The notes: generated from the sequence alone by a model not told the origin. A stretch of 64,000 nucleotides of DNA from Acrasis kona (GCA_026419775.2 JAOPGA020001203.1:54231-118230); one strand, 5' to 3'; shown: positions 21,701-32,388, counted from the stretch's first letter. Translations and numbers: made by a program.

Positions 21701-23217
21701 TACGAGAGATGGGATACAAGACCATCATGGTCAATTACAATCCAGAAACAGTCAGCACCGATTACGACGAGAGCGACAAGTTATACTTTGAGGAATTATC
21801 GTTGGAAAGAGTGATGGACATTTACAGGTTGGAATCATCACGCGGTGTCATCGTGTGCATGGGAGGTCAACAACCCAACAACATTGCATTATCCCTACAA
21901 TCCAACGGCGTCAACATTTTGGGAACCAATCCCATCGATATCGACAAGGCGGAGAATAGACATTTATTCAGCACGTTGTTGGACGGAATGAACGTGGCTC
22001 AACCCAAATGGGATAGTTTACAAAGCATTTCGCAGGCACAAGATTTTTGTAAAACGGTCGACTATCCAGTGCTGGTCAGGCCGAGTTACGTACTATCGGG
22101 CGCAGCCATGAACGTTGCGCACAGCCAAAAGGAACTGGTCGACTACTTGAAGAAGGCAACCAGCGTGTCGCCCGACCACCCCGTCGTGGTCACGCAATTC
22201 ATCACCGGCGCCAGAGAGATTGAGATGGATGGCGTTTGTTTGAACGGAAACGTGTTGGTCCACGCCGTGAGCGAACATTTGGAGGATGCAGGAGTTCACA
22301 GCGGAGACGCACACATGGTGCTGCCGCCGCACACCTTATCACAAATCATCGTCGACAATGTGATTTCGCACGGAAGTAACATTTGTAAAGCATTGAACAT
22401 TACGGGTCCATTCAACATGCAGTTCCTTTGTAAGGACGGAGTGGTCAAGGTGATCGAATGCAACGTGAGAGCGTCCCGTAGTTTCCCGTTCGTGAGCAAG
22501 ACTTTGAACACTAGTTTCGTCCGAATTGCCACCAAGGCCATCGTTGCCAAAGCATTCTGGAAGGATGCATCGGAGAGCGACGTGATGACGTTTGACGAGA
22601 ATGTGATGCATCAGAATCAATTAAAACATGTTGCCGTCAAGGTGCCCATGTTTAGTTTCAAGAGATTGGATAAGAGCGATCCTAGCGTCGGAGTGGAGAT
22701 GGCGTCCACTGGTGAGGTGGCGTGCTTTGGCAGGAACCACATGGAAGCATTCTTGAAGGCAAAGATTAGCAGCAATTTCTTCAAATCTGGAAAATCGAAA
22801 TTACAAAATTTGTTGATCGCCACCGCACCCGCAAATCACAAGAGCAGCGAATTTGTAAATTTCTCACGATCGGTGGTGGACATGCTCGAGATGGAATTCA
22901 ACATTTATACATCGCACTCGATCGGAGAGCGTTTGAGACGTTATGCACGGGTGAATATTGAAAAGTTACAATTCTTGGATTTGGATAGCAAATCGGACCT
23001 CGTGTTGGACAAGATTCACAACAATGAGATTGATTTGGTGGTGGATGTTCCACAAAAGAACGAAGAGGAACATGCTCATTACTTGATTAGAAGGAGTGCA
23101 GTGAACCATGAAGTGCCATTGTTTAATAATTATCAAATATTTGACACGTATGTGAAATCTGTTCATTCTGAAGTAGTGTTGGAGACTGAACACTATGGTG
23201 AGTACATTCATGAATAA
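18754..23217 (+). CDS. glutamine-dependent carbamoyl-phosphate synthase (fused small and large subunits)
   Basis: An intron-free 1487-residue enzyme that makes carbamoyl phosphate from glutamine, bicarbonate and 2 ATP for pyrimidine or arginine synthesis. Residues about 25-385 form the GATase small subunit. Its nucleophile Cys272 is in FGICLGSQ and the His/Glu pair in FHPEACGG. Then follow two ATP-grasp synthetase halves: GSGGLTIGQAGEFDYSG and GSGVYRIGSSVEFDYCA start each, with INPNIATVQTS and VNYNPETVSTDYD following. A methylglyoxal-synthase-like regulatory domain ends the protein. There is no dihydroorotase or aspartate transcarbamylase fusion, unlike animal CAD. The catalytic Cys rules out the ammonia-only CPS I type. 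The frame is open upstream to 18652 without ATG; I chose the first ATG at 18754. Codon use is more GC-rich than in its neighbours, consistent with high expression. Confidence 0.95.
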   Translation: MYTLNTTIESRRKSESRGCAEGKIGHLLLDDGKRYSGVSFGAEGTISGEVVFTTAMVGYPESLTDPSYQGQILVLTYPLVGNYGVPSSEEVDTFGLPLHMESNKVHIAGLIVQDYSHNCSHWQAAQALGSWLKEHNVPALYNIDTRALTKHLRHGSRLGRIAFEKSQELLPFHDPNVTNIVETVSTKTVKEFGNPQNPKIIAVDCGIKYNIIRCLLKRDLFVKLVPFDYNYTNEHYDGLFFSNGPGDARRCVDTIKHLKHAFTRNTPIFGICLGSQLMGAASGAEVYKMPFGNRGHNQPCIDQITQKCYITSQNHGFAIRSETLPSEWRPLFVNANDGSNEGIYHVSKPFFSAQFHPEACGGPLDTMYLFDQFERYIRLNMSGSSISIPQPVPFVNKRLDVRKVIILGSGGLTIGQAGEFDYSGSQCIKALKEEGIETILINPNIATVQTSKDLADKVYFLPVTPEQVEKVIIKEKPDSILLSFGGQTGLNCGVKLYEAGILERHNVRVLGTPVSAIVDTEDRDRFNLRMREIDEKIATSQACNTLQEAVAAANRIGYPIIARAAFALGGLGSGFANNDEELKQIAKIAFASSPQLLIERSVKGWKEVEYEVVRDCHDNCIVVCNMENFDPVGVHTGESIVVCPSQTLSNTEYHMLRATAIKVIRHLGIVGECNIQYALNPESLEYVIIEVNARLSRSSALASKATGYPLAFVAAKLALGIDLPSVRNAVTRVTTACFEPSIDYCVVKMPRWDLSKFKQVSREIGSAMKSVGEVMAIGRNFQETIQKAIRMVNTSYTGFDAPQSLTTGQSPYYKNLDRELSHPTDKRIFAIADAMQNHSYTVDHIHELTKIDKWFLYKLQNISDVKHDMMNTAGDMSRELLLQAKMVGFSDAQIASYTHSDESNIRQLRYAMNVMPCVKQIDTMAAEYPAQTNYLYTTYCADLDHSHDVTFDDNGIMVLGSGVYRIGSSVEFDYCAVMCIRTLREMGYKTIMVNYNPETVSTDYDESDKLYFEELSLERVMDIYRLESSRGVIVCMGGQQPNNIALSLQSNGVNILGTNPIDIDKAENRHLFSTLLDGMNVAQPKWDSLQSISQAQDFCKTVDYPVLVRPSYVLSGAAMNVAHSQKELVDYLKKATSVSPDHPVVVTQFITGAREIEMDGVCLNGNVLVHAVSEHLEDAGVHSGDAHMVLPPHTLSQIIVDNVISHGSNICKALNITGPFNMQFLCKDGVVKVIECNVRASRSFPFVSKTLNTSFVRIATKAIVAKAFWKDASESDVMTFDENVMHQNQLKHVAVKVPMFSFKRLDKSDPSVGVEMASTGEVACFGRNHMEAFLKAKISSNFFKSGKSKLQNLLIATAPANHKSSEFVNFSRSVVDMLEMEFNIYTSHSIGERLRRYARVNIEKLQFLDLDSKSDLVLDKIHNNEIDLVVDVPQKNEEEHAHYLIRRSAVNHEVPLFNNYQIFDTYVKSVHSEVVLETEHYGEYIHE

Positions 23218-23252
23218 ACAATTGTAATTTGTATATTAATTGTGTGTGTTTT

Positions 23253-25676
23253 TTATTGTGTATGTAGAATGTGAATGAGGAATTCTAAAATCTTTTCCTT
23301 GAAATTAGGCTCCCACCTTAGTGCTTGTATGATTTCGTATATTTCTTTGCGTCTTGTCTTGAAACTGCTCCAGTGGTCTGAGAATATGAGCCATAATGTG
23401 GTGATGTGATCATCTCTTCCGATGGATTTTGATAATTTGCTTCCCTCAATGTAATCCTGTCCCAACAAGCATTTTGTCCACATCTTTCGGGTGGCATTGA
23501 AATCTTTGAGTTGAAGAGAATGATTTTTTCCATGTAATTGCTCCATCAACATCCAAGGAAGGAACCGATCTAATAATAAGTTGACATACTTTGGATGTGT
23601 CATACTAGTGAGATCCTCTGCAATATCTGCTGCGTCATAACCGACAATGGACGGACTGATTTTGCGAATTTGTAAAGCATCAATCATCATTCTATGCAAC
23701 ACACTCCTTTTGTAGTCCACTGTCTTATTATACAATAATTTGAGACAAACATAATCATGTAGTTGTTTATACTCAATCTGAGTTATTCCCTGTAGAGATT
23801 CGAAGCAGCCACACAAGAAGAACAACATACAATCTTCTAGACTAGAAATAGGTTCAAGATTCATCAGCACGTTTTCTGCGATGGGATACTTGTCAATATT
23901 AGATATGGGTGTTTTATACGTTTTTTCAAATATATGCACAGAGACTAACACATCAGAAGAGGTCATCAAGGAGTTTGATGAAAAGTATTTAAAATCTTTT
24001 ACAAGTTTCTTATTTTTTATTTTCGTTCTATTCTGAGCAGAGTAGTCAAATGGATCATACAGTGGCAGAGTTGACAAAAGTCTCTTGTATAAATTATCAT
24101 GTAACAAATTCCTCATCATGTTAGATTTAATGTGGGCTAACAAAACTGAAATATAAGCATTAGCATGAATATGGTCCAGAAAGTTGGAGGTGTCAATCAA
24201 GTGGGTTTGTGCAATGTGGCTGTCCAAGTCTAGCTTAAGGTTTGATATAAACTGTCTTCCTAAGGATCTCAATAACTTTTGCATTCTTGTTAACAATAAA
24301 TGGTATTTTGTTTTTGAGTTTGAAGTTAATGTTTTCACAAGTGAAGAAGCTTTTGCTTGGTGATAAGAATGTGCTGATAGTTGTTTGATAATTAGTTCTA
24401 GTCTGTCTTGTAGTAGTTGGTCCACCACTTGACTGGAAGTGAATTTTAAAAGTTGACTGCATGTGAGTTCTTTGGGTGCGAAAATCCATAATGTAATGTG
24501 TTGGTTGAAATTATTTGTATTTTCGATAGCATCGCTTGTCATGTTCTGTAATTGTTAGACACTTGGTGAAACGTAAAACATACCATAACTTTTGTTGTAA
24601 TTTGTGCTAACAGCATGTTGAGTGATTCTATACAATCTTGCTGCATTCTTTCCTTTAACAAAACTATTTGCTTTAGGTTATAGGCTTCATAACTCACATC
24701 ATTTTGTATCATGTTGTAGTGTTCGTTTTCAATTAAAGCCTTAATGATTTAGTATTGAAGTATGTACAAATCTTACCCTCTTCTGAATTCTATTCATTAC
24801 TGGCATGTTGTGATCTAAGAAATCTAAAAGGTCATTTCTTAAAAGTATGATCCTGTCTCTCTTTTTATTTAAATATAGAAAATACATGTCGGTGAATGAA
24901 CTTATTTCACTCTTTATGACCTCACACTTATCTGTAAAAAGGAATGAGTACTCCATCTTGAATAATTCTTGCGACCATGTGTCCGAAGTTAGATTTGAAA
25001 ATGATCTTCTCAATGGACTTCCCAAGTAACTGTTTATTAATTCTTCTCTGTCGGTCAACATTTTTGTAATGTTGGTTTGTATGTATGCAGTGTAAGAAAG
25101 AGTCCATTCTGGATCTGTTTGTACTTCTCTACCAATAAACTGTTTCATCAATTCGTAACAGGAATGATTATTTTCATCAACTTCTCTTTGAACAATGCTT
25201 TTAATTAAGTGATCCAAAGAAAAATAAATCTCGCCCGAACCGATTTTGAGTTTTGTCTTGTTTGTTTCGTGTGCATCTCCGTTATTCAGAAGTAGGTCTA
25301 ATAGGCACAAATCTACAGGGGACAAAAGAATTTTATTGGATGGATAAAAAACAGTACAGTTTGGAGTTCTATGGAGGTCTGAATTTTGTATCCCGAACCA
25401 ACCAGAACTACACCTGTTGACGTCAAAGTATTTTGAAAGAAAGCTCGTATCAGATCCCTCCGCGTGTTGAATTGATAGCGTACGTAAATTTTTGATGTTG
25501 ATAAGTAGTTTCAAATATTGAAGAATATCGAGACTAGAGCGCTGCTTTATGTCCGTTCTACTTAAAAGTATATTATAGGACTCTAACATTCCATCAATGT
25601 AATCTTGTGCATCATGAACAGTTTGTATGGATATTGTTGATTTGTTCTGAACACATTGGAAGGTTTGCTCTAACAT
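23253..25676 (-). CDS. large helical hypothetical protein
   Basis: Predicted exons are 24777-25676, 24584-24739 and 23253-24545 (introns 37 and 38 nt), giving about 782 residues. It is almost entirely alpha-helical by composition, with no signal, membrane segment or recognisable motif. Blocks such as YDAADIAEDLTSMTHPKYVN and LRWEPNFKEKILEFLIHIL look like helical-repeat or tethering-complex proteins, but that is an impression only. It is convergent with the CPS gene (stops 35 nt apart) and divergent from MSH4, with 296 bp between starts. Function unknown. Confidence 0.7.
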
Positions 25677-25972
25677 TAGTTGTAACCGTCAACCATATGA
25701 AATGCATCTACAGAGAGATAGAGGCCAATGTTAGTTTTTGTATCAACTAAAATTTTCTTATGCATGATGAGTTATTGTAGCTGTATGCAGTGGTTATTAG
25801 TGCAATTTAATGGCACATAGAGTGAATAATCATAACTTTGTTTTGTATTGCAGAAGTTGCACAACGGAGAGCAGTAGATTAAGGCGAATAAATTGCTTCT
25901 TGTCATATTTTTGGTAAAACTTTCGAATATATCGACCTGTTTTGTAAAAGTGAATATTCTGAACGCTACAAA
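25677..25972. promoter_or_regulatory. shared divergent promoter region
   Basis: A 296-bp spacer between the divergent starts of the helical protein and MSH4. It is probably a bidirectional promoter; no defined motif recognised. Confidence 0.4.
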
Positions 25973-28758
25973 ATGGACACTGAAGCATCTCCATCAGTCA
26001 CACCAAGATCAACACCAAAAAGCTCACAGTACAACTTGGAGTTTAAATCACCTCAAAGTTCGTCGAAGAAGAAACAGTCAACAGAATCAGGTCCTCATAA
26101 CGATTCTAGTCAAACGTTTATAGTGTCTCTCATCGATAACAGAGCCAAAGACATTGGGATCGCAGCGATTAACTTGAAATCTTCTGACATTTATCTAACC
26201 CAATTCTCTGAGAACAGTGCTACATATAGCAATACCTACAACATGATTCAATTGTATAATCCTGACGAAGTCCTCCTGCCAAACTCTCTATCAGAAACAA
26301 AATTGTCAGACATGATCCAATCAAAATTTGCGAACAAAAAGATTACAAACATTGCTAGGAAGTTCTACAATGAAGTAAAGGGCAGCGTTCTAATCAAAGA
26401 ACTTGCAGTTTCAGACCACACAATAGAGTCGGAAGTAGCTTCAAAGTACCTAAGCATAAGCGCTGCGTCAGCACTACTCCAATACACTGAACATATTCAA
26501 AAAATGGTGTTTGCAAAGCAAAGTTTGAAGGTAATTTGTTTAAAACATGTTAAGGATATATTAATAAATAGTTTCATTACAAGCCTCTTTCTGGCCATCT
26601 TCAATTAGATCCATCCAGCATATCTAACCTTGAGCTTATTTATAATCTTAAAGATGGTTCCAAAAAGAATACGTTACTTTCAATCATTAATCACACCCAA
26701 ACACCAATGGGATCAAAGCTACTGCAATCAACATTAATACAGCCACTGACAGGTAATATTTAAATTCATTCAATCTAACTTTCGTCAAGACATTAACACC
26801 ATAACGACAAGACTTGACTGCGTTGAAGAGCTTTTACGCGAAGAAAATAACTTTTTCAACATTTCAAAAGAACTGGGTAACTTTGTGTTTGACATTGACC
26901 ATCTACTGTCCCAATTCACCCACTGTAACCAATCATCCACCCGTTCATCACATGGATTCGTTCAACATTTCATCTGCTTAAAGAGAGTATTGCAACAAAG
27001 TCCTCAATTGGCAATTTTATGTGATGCATATGAGAATCCAATGTTTAAAGCAGTCTCAAGCAACCTCAAGAGCGACAGTCTCACAATCCTACTAGATCAA
27101 ATTGAACAAGTAATTGAAGAAGATGTATCATACAGTAAACATTCATTCAAAATCATTCACTAACATTAAAATGTAGCAAGGAACACTCTAGGAATGCAAA
27201 TACAAAAATGCTTTGCTGTCAAGACAGGTATCAATGGCTTACTAGATGTTGCTAGAAGACAACTAATGGAGCTAACACAGGGTGAGTGGTTCATACTTTT
27301 ACAATCATAACACAAATACACATCACTAGAGGTCCATGAACATGTCAGACAACTAATAGACCAAACAGGAATAACAAGCCTCAAGTTACAATACAACACT
27401 AGACGTGGTTACTACTTATCATATGACAACAGAGCAAACATTTCTCCACAATCAGATGCTACATTCATTCAACAATTAAGAAACAAGAAGAGAGTGGTGT
27501 GCTCAACGGAGGATCTCAATTCAAAAAACTTTAGAATCAAAGACTTGGTGGAAGAGATTTTATTGCTTACGGAGAGGTAAATGCATTCATTCACATGTTG
27601 TTAATCATTTCATAGTGTCATTTCCGATCTGATTGGAAAAGTTAGGAGCTTACTTTCTTCATTGTACAAGGTGTCGGAAAGTATTGCCATGTTGGACATG
27701 TTGATATCATTTGCATCGGTAGTTACTTTAAATTCTGATTATGGTAAGAAAATGCAACGACGCATCAATACATTAATACATGCTAGTAAGACCAAGTTTC
27801 ACGCTAGATGGACCCATCGCCATCAAACAAGGTAGACACCCCATCATGGAAAAATGCAAGCTGAATTCCTACATCGCAGTAAGTTTTATAAATCACTCAC
27901 AAACAGTCAACATTATAGAATGATGTTTACATATCAGAGTCATCCAACTTGCACATCATCACAGGTCCAAACATGTCTGGCAAAAGTGTCTTTTTGAGAC
28001 AAGTAGCATGCATCACCATATTAGCACATTGCGGCTGCTTTGTTCCAGCAACATTTGCTTCGTTACGAATCGTCGATAGAATATTCACCAGGATCAGCAC
28101 CGACGACAGCATGGAATCAAACGCAAGTACATTCCTGGTGGAAATGAAGGACGTGGCACACATTGTACAAAACGTAACCAACAAGAGTTTGGTTTTGATT
28201 GATGAGTTGGGAAGAGGAACCAGTAATGTAGAGGGGAGCAGCATCGCATGGAGCATTTGTGAATACTTGATGTCCTTGAAGGCTTATACAATGTTCGTGA
28301 CTCACTACATGCAACTATCGGAATTAGAATTGTTGTATCCAAACATTAAAAATTTTCATTTGATGGTCACGACCACTGGTGATGGCAGGTTGAGTTACTT
28401 GTATAGCATTGGAGAGGGAAGTTGCAACCAAGATGGTTATGGAATCAAGTTGGCAAAGATGCTTGGCCTTCCAAAGGTGATTGTGACGGAGGCTGATGAG
28501 ATTTGTAGGGTTGTGTTAGAGGAGAAGAAGAAGAAGAGTTTGTTGATGCATCAAGATGATGCCACACGTGAATTAAAGAATGTTTATCAGTTTGCACAGA
28601 GGATATTGGCGTTGAGGTACTCTACTTTGAGTGGTGCGTCGTTGAAGAATTATGTTGAGGGAATGAAGCAGCAGTTGCCAGACAAGAATGAGATTGAGGA
28701 TAGGGTTGAGGAAGAGGTTTTTGTTGGAGATGATGAATTACTTCATGATGATGATTAA
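25973..28758 (+). CDS. MSH4: MutS homologue 4 (meiotic recombination)
   Basis: Eight predicted exons: 25973-26530, 26584-26752, 26790-27134, 27177-27281, 27330-27576, 27616-27743, 27787-27878 and 27919-28758. Introns are 37-53 nt and every join keeps frame. MSH4 pairs with MSH5 and stabilises Holliday-junction intermediates for meiotic crossovers. There is no mismatch-recognition domain I, as expected for MSH4. The connector block DIGIAAINLKSSDIYLTQFS matches the family, as does YVRPSFTLDGPIAIKQGRHP before the ATPase. The Walker A is GPNMSGKS, the Walker B LVLIDELGRGTS, and a helix-turn-helix region lies near the end. The head is a Ser/Pro-rich disordered tail. The stop lies 15 nt from the BAP31 stop on the other strand. 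It implies a sexual or parasexual cycle. Confidence 0.93.
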
Positions 28759-28773
28759 AAGTGTTTTATGTTT

Positions 28774-29294
28774 TTACTTGGTCTTTTTTTCTTCTCTGAT
28801 GCTTGTTGTTGCGCTTGATGATACGGTAACTGGCTTGACTGTGCTTTGTGTCTTTGAAAGTTCTTGTAGCCTCTCAACTGATGATTGGAGTCTCATGTAC
28901 TCTGATAGGAAAGAGGCCAACCTCCACAATAAACTAAAAGTAATTCATGATGACGTTATTAGTAATGAACTTACAATGAAAGTACGATGATCATAGCGGA
29001 TAGGTAAAAGTTTCTTTGGGCTCTTGTGGCCTTGAATTGAATGTTACTTCTCATCTCTGCCTGGGTTTGTCCTTCGATTTTTTGTTCATTGTACTTGTAT
29101 GTGAAATCTACGTAGCTGTAGTATGCCACCGTGATCATTATCAAGGCGATCAAAACAAATACGTGTCTTATTTTGTATAAGCTCTTGACCAAGTATTGCC
29201 TTGCAACTCTTGGTCTGAGAGGGATTAGGATTAGTATGGTGGCCGCAACCTCAGCCACTAATAGTAGGAATACCGCTGTCCATAAAGAAGCCAT
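28774..29294 (-). CDS. BAP31/Yet-family ER membrane protein
   Basis: Two predicted exons (28977-29294 and 28774-28935) with a 41-nt intron containing a perfect TACTAAT branch-point-like site. Three membrane segments come first (LWTAVFLLLVAEVAATILIL, VFVLIALIMITVAYYS and LSAMIIVLSFLLW). The signature RAQRNFYLS precedes the third (animal BAP31: RAQRNLYI). A short coiled coil and a tail ending KKTK follow, a dilysine ER-retrieval signal. The family acts in ER cargo export and quality control. At about 159 residues it lacks the long coiled coil of animal BAP31. The frame is open upstream of ATG 29294 from another ATG at 29393, but the family pattern begins at the later one. Confidence 0.85.
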
Positions 29295-29451
29295 TGTGTT
29301 GTTATTATTGTTTGTTATTTTTAGAAAGATATTACAAGAAAATAAACAAATTGACCAGAACAGGGTTTGTATTAATACACAAGCCAACACCACATAACCA
29401 TGAATTCATAGTTCACTTTCAATGATTGAACAACAAGATAAATTTAGATCA

Positions 29452-31335
29452 TTATGATTTATTTATTGACAAACGAGCACAAACGTTAATTTTTAAATCT
29501 TGTTGCTTGCACAGCATATGATAAGCCCTCACTAGTTCGTATTGAATTTGTGCCAAACCATCTCGTGAACACGTTCTTGACACATTGTAGTTTGTTTCAA
29601 AAGGATCCTCGATACACATTGCATTCCTAACCTCTGCATAGTTAGTCCATCCCTTCTCCTCTTTGGTTATGTATTCCCTATCTTCGTGCTGACTCCTTAC
29701 TGTTTGTTCCATATAACGTATGCATATGATATCAGTGTTAAAGTCGAATATGAATGCATAGTACTTGAAGAAGCCAACCAACAAATCTCCCACAAGTTCA
29801 GTGTTTCGTTTCGGAAAGTGTTCTTGCGTAATCTTAGAGGGATCAAAGTAAGAGCAGTCATAAATGCTTGCATCCAACCCGTCCACCATGTTTGATTCAA
29901 ACTCCAAAGTGTCGAATTGTTCCTTATCTTGAAGGACCGGAAGAACGGGTGGGTTGGCGCCCCTCTGTAGATAATGTATGACGAGTAATGTGTACGAATA
30001 ACTGCTTAGCGTTCCATGATACGGATGATTAATCTCACGCATCGATGCCCAATACTTGACCACATAAATTAATTGAGAACACCTCTGGTCGAACGTGGCG
30101 TATTCTTTTAAAAGTCTGGTGTTATGAACGGCTAATATGTTGTTGACGCAAATGTCTACGTTGAGCGAACTATCCGGATCGACAAACTTGACGATGGGAA
30201 CTCTTGCGTTGAAGAGAGGCTTGATTTGTCTCATTTGGTGTTTTTCGAGAACTTGGGTGAGTTGAGATACGTAATTCTTCTTCAAAGCTTGTTCCTCCGT
30301 TAATGGTACTTTTCTGAAACCCTTCTTACGTCTGACTCCTTTTTGAGGGGTGGAAGTGGACTGTTGGGCTGGTTCCTGATCATCATTGTCATCTTCGTCA
30401 ACTTCTGGGTCAACCTCTGGCTCCGGTATGATCTTTTGCGGTTCGGCGTCCACTACAGGCTGAGTTTTGGAGTTTGACCTTTTTCTCGTGTTGGGTATCA
30501 ATTTAACCACAAGGCATATATCAATGTCCCAAGAACCTCTAACGCACAATGAACTTGCGCTCGAGCCGAAAAGATTTAATTCTGCATCTGGCCATCTTCC
30601 CTTCACAATGGTTGAAAGTCTTTCGAAGAATTTTTCTTTTTTTAGTAATTCCTGTTGCGTGGGGGCGAGGTCTTTGTACAGCTTGATCAGCACCTTTGTT
30701 ATTTTCGAAGCGCAATCACGGTTTAGTTTAAGGTCAGGCATTATCAACATGTCGTCGCTGAATTTCTTTCTGGATTGATCAAAGACATGAGGTTTTCGAG
30801 TAGCGTTCTGTGCCCTCTTCTTTTTCTTTCCGTCAGTTGGCTGAGGTTGCTTCTCTACCTCAATTTTCTTAACGTTCGCTACTTGTTCTTCGACGATCGC
30901 TGGTGTCTCGACTGCATTTTGAGCAACTGCGGGCTGTGGCTCTTCGATTTTAGGTTCTTCTCTGGAACCATCATCTTGAAGTATCATTGCCTTCAAAACG
31001 TTTTCTATTTGCTTTTCTTGGCTATATTGCGGCGTGGGCGCGTGGGGAAACATCATCCGGGGTGGTCCAAACATGTTGTACTGGTCGAACATTTGGTGCT
31101 GGGGCGGAGCGGCGTTCGCAAACATCCGCAGTAGCGTGGGGTTTGTGACTTCATTCTGCGGTTGGTATTGTTCAAAAGGAGAGTAATACATGTTTTGTGG
31201 CGGTGGGTAATATTGCGGTGGTATAAAATAATTGTAATATGAATTGTAGGGGTATTGATGGTGTGGTGGTATGGCTTCGTCCCCATTTTCAGACCTATTT
31301 TGGTTGGGGTCACCTTGGCGGTTGTTTGGATTCAT
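29452..31335 (-). CDS. non-canonical poly(A)/uridylyl RNA nucleotidyltransferase (Cid1/TRF family)
   Basis: A single-exon protein of about 627 residues. The first 230 residues are low complexity (Pro, Gln, Tyr and Asn, then Glu/Lys). The polymerase-beta nucleotidyltransferase core has LFGSSASSLCVRGSWDIDICL, carrying two catalytic Asp, and LNVDICVNN with the third. The PAP-associated domain follows (SQLIYVVKYWASMREIN...SSYSYTLLVIHYLQ), with a long acidic insert between. Such enzymes add A or U tails to RNAs for decay or stabilisation. The TRF/Cid1 type is indicated by the PAP-associated block and the absence of a canonical PAP C-terminal domain. Poly(A) and poly(U) preference cannot be separated by eye. 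An earlier in-frame ATG at 31407 is possible. Confidence 0.88.
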   Translation of the reverse strand: MNPNNRQGDPNQNRSENGDEAIPPHHQYPYNSYYNYFIPPQYYPPPQNMYYSPFEQYQPQNEVTNPTLLRMFANAAPPQHQMFDQYNMFGPPRMMFPHAPTPQYSQEKQIENVLKAMILQDDGSREEPKIEEPQPAVAQNAVETPAIVEEQVANVKKIEVEKQPQPTDGKKKKRAQNATRKPHVFDQSRKKFSDDMLIMPDLKLNRDCASKITKVLIKLYKDLAPTQQELLKKEKFFERLSTIVKGRWPDAELNLFGSSASSLCVRGSWDIDICLVVKLIPNTRKRSNSKTQPVVDAEPQKIIPEPEVDPEVDEDDNDDQEPAQQSTSTPQKGVRRKKGFRKVPLTEEQALKKNYVSQLTQVLEKHQMRQIKPLFNARVPIVKFVDPDSSLNVDICVNNILAVHNTRLLKEYATFDQRCSQLIYVVKYWASMREINHPYHGTLSSYSYTLLVIHYLQRGANPPVLPVLQDKEQFDTLEFESNMVDGLDASIYDCSYFDPSKITQEHFPKRNTELVGDLLVGFFKYYAFIFDFNTDIICIRYMEQTVRSQHEDREYITKEEKGWTNYAEVRNAMCIEDPFETNYNVSRTCSRDGLAQIQYELVRAYHMLCKQQDLKINVCARLSINKS

Positions 31336-31612
31336 TTTGTAACCAACATTATTAATTGGACTAATTATCTTGTGCACAAGGTGTGGACTAATTGCGAAGA
31401 GTTGCATGAAGAGATTACTGAAAGCCTGGGAAGGTTGATTGGTTATCAGAACTTCAATTGATTTAATTGTGCACTCGAAAAGTTGAAAGGATGGCGAATT
31501 CAAAGCTTAGGTTGAACAATATCTTTTATTGACTTAATTTTACCTTCTGGCACATCAACGATACATTAAACGGTGTTAGTGTCGGCGTTGGCGTGGGGCT
31601 GGTTTATTGTTT

Positions 31613-31767
31613 GGGTGCTGTAACCCGTGGGTTATCGTATCTGCCCCGTCGCAATTACGTGGCCAACAATTCAAGTTAACATCGTGCGCTCTATAAGATG
31701 CTATCAGATATTAATCAGATAAGAACAGATACTACACTTGATCTAAGCCGTTGAATAAATGTTGATA
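31613..31767 (-). ncRNA. U2 spliceosomal snRNA
   Basis: The minus strand reads GGCTTAGATCAAGTGTAG, continuing TATCTGTTCTTATCTGATTA and then ATATCTGATA. This is nearly the universal U2 core, including GUAGUA (31730-31735), which pairs with the intron branch site, and the stem IIa sequence. A possible Sm site (AATTGTTGG) and a 3' hairpin (TAACC-CACG-GGTTA) follow. It ends near GCACCC, like other U2 RNAs. The 5' end is set by counting from the conserved GATC and the 3' end by the GCACCC; both are approximate. The first stem loop is unusual: the normal GGCC-UUUU-GGC hairpin is not obvious. Confidence 0.88.
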
Positions 31768-32388
31768 TATAATTTTTCTTACAAGTATCCAGAAGAATCT
31801 TGATTTGTAATTTATGTTTGTTGTTGGGGTTGATATTAAAATACTAGATCAATAGAATATGTGCTTTATAGAGACACAACTGATTTGGCTGGTCACAGTA
31901 AGGATCAACCTCATCAAGGATCAACAAGTCTTAATCAAAGGCAAGTTAGACAAAGAGCTGGTAGAGGCCTATATACAAAAAGATCCCTCAATAACGAATG
32001 TGGTAGACACCGTTCAATGTATCATTTATATCGTAAATATCCAACGAGATAAATAGATTAGCTTATCCTAGTAGTATTTTTGCAATGGTTGGTGCGTATC
32101 TTACATAGTTTACGTTATCAATAATGTATGAATAGACAAGTTCATTTAATGTAGGATGATATGTAGGTATGCATCAAGCTCACCCATGCCCCTCTTCTCG
32201 CTATGTCTTTTGATGCCGCCTACTGTTATTGCTGTTGTTTTGTTTGGAACATTACTCCGGTTTTGTTGTTCTTTTTGTCGCGCTTTATTCTCAAGAGATT
32301 AATGTTAAGTCGTCCTCGTCCGATAATTACCTGTCTTTTTATTGTTGAGGAATCACGACGATCTTGATTTCTTCAGAAGTTGTTCGGC
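31768..32388. other. intergenic region between U2 and SMARCD
   Basis: It holds a 65-codon frame at 31859-32056 (from ATG) overlapped by another open frame; neither is recognisable. The part next to U2 should contain the divergent snRNA promoter. Nothing else was supported. Confidence 0.4.

Noticed and set aside
21572-22823. Several minus-strand frames within the CPS gene
   Set aside because: They are shadows of a strongly conserved, intron-free coding region.
31859-32056. Two overlapping small open frames
   Set aside because: Only the first has an ATG, neither has a recognisable motif, and overlapping frames of this size occur by chance in AT-rich sequence.
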